Shown here: one piece after another, positions 30,241 through 32,417 of the stretch
Layout: each line of letters opens with the position of its first letter
Position numbering within the stretch: position 1 is the stretch's first letter
Source: Saccoglossus kowalevskii
Lineage: Eukaryota; Hemichordata; Enteropneusta; Harrimaniidae
Length of the DNA: 32,417 nt
Direction: 5' to 3'
Assembly (NCBI RefSeq): GCF_000003605.2
Contig: NW_003109113.1
Span: 148,945-181,361, forward strand
Notes under the pieces: model-generated
Databases searched by the model: none
The model's input: the letters and a program-made list of their open reading frames with translations, nothing else
Told to the model about the DNA's origin: nothing
Program-made: the position numbers and the translations under genes

Positions 30241-30686
30241 ATTTCACATCGCATATTTGTGTGGGACATATCACCAACATTCAAAATGGCGACCAATTTG
30301 CAATTCAAGTTCACCATAACGTTTGAAGGATTATATTTAAAATTTAGACCCAAAACAATCAAATGGACGAAAGCACTGTTAAAGTTAATATCAATATTTT
30401 TTAAGCCGAACTATAAAGTGATATTGCCAAGTCGAGTTTAAATGAGAACCTAAATTAATCAGGTTTGTTATATTTCGTGATTTGCATTTTATGTGGACAG
30501 CGCCATCTGTCGCCAGTGTTTGGATGAACGCAGTTCAATAATATGTTGGTGTAACAGCTTGAGCCAGAATATGAATTTAAATATTAATAGTAGTCTGTGG
30601 TATTCGATGTGTTTCTACTGTCTGTGATAAGCATGCTGATTATATGCGTTCAGGTCAGATGTTGACCGAATTCAAGTTACTGCAGT

Positions 30687-31805
30687 ATGAAATTCGTGGA
30701 GCGGGTCCTAGTCTATGGGACCGTGCTGATGACTGTAGTGATTGTATGGTTCGTTACCATGGTTCCCAGACACACGTCAAAGCCACGTATTGATAGACTT
30801 TCTGTAGACCTCGGAAACATGGCATGGAATGAAACCAACATCACTCAAGGGATACCGGCACCCGAAGGTGCCCGAGAATCGGCTGTTACTGATGACGGAA
30901 GAATCCGAGTTTTGGTTCACGCAAGAATGAGGTCTGGATCGAGCCTAACAGCGCGTTATATCGGGTACCATCCGGATTTCTTTTATGCATACGAACCAGG
31001 GTGGATGATAGCTCACCAGTTACCGGGAACGCAAACAGCAGATGACAGTTTTAGTGCGTTGGAGAAGATGCGACCACACCTCATCTCCGTTTTACAAGGA
31101 ATTTACAGCTGTGATTTCTCGAAACACGAATATTTTGTTCGTTATTTGAACAAGATATCATTTTTTCGTTCGTACGTTAGATTGCCCCTGCCGCCTCCTA
31201 TTACGACACACGATATAACGAGATTTTGCGAATCAAAAGAGCATATACTGGTTAAAACCATACGGCTTTATAACATTTTCCAAATTGCCAATATTATTAA
31301 AACCCAAAACGTTAAGGTCATTCACCTCGTTCGCGACCCACGTGGGATGGCGTCATCACGCGAGCTATTTCAGCACCTCGAAACCAATCAAAGCCTTTTT
31401 CACGGAACATTGGAGAGAACGATTAAAGAATCGTGCATGTGGATGGAAGCGAACTACATGGTTGAAATAAATGCGCCAAAATGGATGAAAAGTAACTATA
31501 TTTTAGTTCGGTACGAGGACATAGCCGACAGCCCACGAAAATGGGTTCCAAAATTGTACGATTTTATTGGCATGCAGACGACAGCAGAGCAAGTAGATAA
31601 CATGATACAGATAGAAACCAGTAACAGACCCAATAACGGTCAGGCTTGGCGACACAAATTAACTTATACTCAGGTCAAACGAATACAAGAGTTGTGTCCA
31701 GCAAATGTGTTTAAAATGTTCGGTTACGCCCTTGTTGACACGGAGGAACAGTTGAAAGGGAATTCGAGTTTAGTATTAGACGAGTTTGGTTCTGTACAAC
31801 TTTGA
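30687..31805 (+). CDS. Carbohydrate sulfotransferase, intronless, CHST1/3-like
   Basis: 372 residues with a clear signal anchor at about 7-26 (VLVYGTVLMTVVIVWFV) after a short cytosolic start, then a stem and a lumenal catalytic domain. The 5'-phosphosulfate loop is ARMRSGSSLTARY (79-91) with the canonical R-S-G-S-S. The 3'-phosphate motif is VIHLVRDPRG (211-220) with Ser223/Ser224. YEPGW follows the loop at 102-106, and WR lies at 321-322. Potential glycosylation sites are N48, N51, N234 and N359. A PAPS-dependent Golgi sulfotransferase of the galactose/GalNAc/GlcNAc 6-O family; the sugar acceptor is unknown. An acceptor-like ttactgcag ends one base before the ATG, so a 5' non-coding exon is likely. 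It shares loop, YEPG, RYEDIAD and PNNG-AWR blocks with the minus-strand paralogue. Confidence 0.95.
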   Translation: MKFVERVLVYGTVLMTVVIVWFVTMVPRHTSKPRIDRLSVDLGNMAWNETNITQGIPAPEGARESAVTDDGRIRVLVHARMRSGSSLTARYIGYHPDFFYAYEPGWMIAHQLPGTQTADDSFSALEKMRPHLISVLQGIYSCDFSKHEYFVRYLNKISFFRSYVRLPLPPPITTHDITRFCESKEHILVKTIRLYNIFQIANIIKTQNVKVIHLVRDPRGMASSRELFQHLETNQSLFHGTLERTIKESCMWMEANYMVEINAPKWMKSNYILVRYEDIADSPRKWVPKLYDFIGMQTTAEQVDNMIQIETSNRPNNGQAWRHKLTYTQVKRIQELCPANVFKMFGYALVDTEEQLKGNSSLVLDEFGSVQL

Positions 31806-32235
31806 TCTTTTCTCACAGAACAAAAGAAAAAACAGTTTCTGATCATTTTTTTCCCAAATTTGATGTGCGTGCGTTTTTTATTTACAAATTGTCGTGAACA
31901 TTTTCCTGAAAACCGAGTTTTGTCTGATTTTTAAAAAAATTGATTGCATTATGAAACGCATGGCGACCTTTGAGCAATGTAATAGCGTTTGTTACGAGAG
32001 ATGATATTTAAACTGTTACAGTGTTACTCAATTACAATAATAATGTAATTTTTTTTTATTTTTACATATGTGATATTTTATGTATTAACAAGGTTGAAAT
32101 AAAAAAAATGAGTTCACCGAACTCGGTTCTGAGAAATCACGTGACTGATAAATTGTAATTTTATCCATATTATTTGAATGTTTTTCTCAAATAACAAATC
32201 GACTGTGACTAATACTAAAACGACCACAGACGTCT
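31806..32235 (+). other. 3' flank of the plus-strand sulfotransferase
   Basis: AT-rich 3' UTR and spacer; no further gene seen. Confidence 0.5.
32098..32103 (+). terminator. AATAAA poly(A) signal, plus-strand sulfotransferase
   Basis: About 290 bases after the stop codon, in gttgaaataaaaaaaatg. Confidence 0.5.
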
Positions 32236-32417
32236 ATGGTATGATGTGAGTGACACGAGAAAATCTACGCCATAAAGAAGGAAGGTCTAAGATATTAATT
32301 GGACAGCATTAGGGAAAGTTTAAAGTATGATGTGGGTGACACAAGGGAAAGTTTAAAGTATGTTGTGGGTGACACTAGTGAAAGTTTAAAGTATGATGTG
32401 GGTGAAACTAGGGAATG
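32236..32417 (+). repeat. 33-bp tandem repeat, runs off window end
   Basis: Units begin agggaaagtttaaagtatg at 32311, 32344 and 32377 (the last as agtgaaag), with a partial unit at 32410. A diverged earlier piece (tatgatgtgagtgacac) lies near 32240. The full array length is unknown. Confidence 0.88.

Overview
The window is AT-rich animal nuclear DNA. It has spliced genes with GT-AG introns, AATAAA-type poly(A) signals, many small transposons and long non-coding stretches. The mix suggests an invertebrate, most likely a deuterostome such as a hemichordate or lancelet: expanded intronless carbohydrate sulfotransferases, a CIB-family EF-hand gene, palindromic 'TTTATTTTCGC' MITEs, a hAT element with a C2HH finger, and frequent TACATGTA words. 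A lophotrochozoan is not excluded, and the species cannot be fixed from sequence alone.

Layout: (1) Bases 1-12.6 kb hold no gene I can support. Much of this stretch is diverged direct and inverted copies of one long non-coding repeat (blocks near 0.7-2.8, 3.05-6.2 and 6.7-7.7 kb, and inverted at 10.1-8.7 kb), followed by a GC-rich SINE-like insertion (11.07-11.3 kb) and a purine-rich tract (11.6-12.0 kb). (2) Bases 12773-23489 hold a complete seven-exon gene on the + strand, reconstructed here exon by exon. It encodes a 184-residue calcium- and integrin-binding protein (CIB1-like) with an N-myristoylation signal and two C-terminal EF-hands. Its long introns contain a TA-flanked MITE and a 39-bp minisatellite (intron 1); a 157-bp duplication, a 5'-truncated LINE and a ~2.4-kb 22-bp minisatellite with an assembly gap (intron 4); and a TTAA-flanked MITE plus a decayed hAT transposon (intron 5). 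(3) Two intronless Golgi-type carbohydrate sulfotransferase genes lie at 26797-25739 (- strand, 352 aa) and 30687-31805 (+ strand, 372 aa), arranged head to head. They are paralogues. The first is convergent with the CIB gene. A further TA-flanked MITE (27109-27351) lies between them, and a 33-bp tandem repeat runs off the right end.

The genes do not form an operon or an obvious pathway. CIB proteins are intracellular calcium-dependent adaptors; the sulfotransferases would use PAPS in the Golgi to sulfate sugars on glycoproteins or glycosaminoglycans.

I found no clearly new biological system. The observations I would follow first are the identical 225-base blocks on both sides of the 50-N gap (probably a false duplication), the indel-free 22-bp array, the altered PAPS-binding loop of the minus-strand sulfotransferase, and the excess of TGACGTCA sites, including three kept in matching places in diverged repeat copies and two around CIB exon 1.
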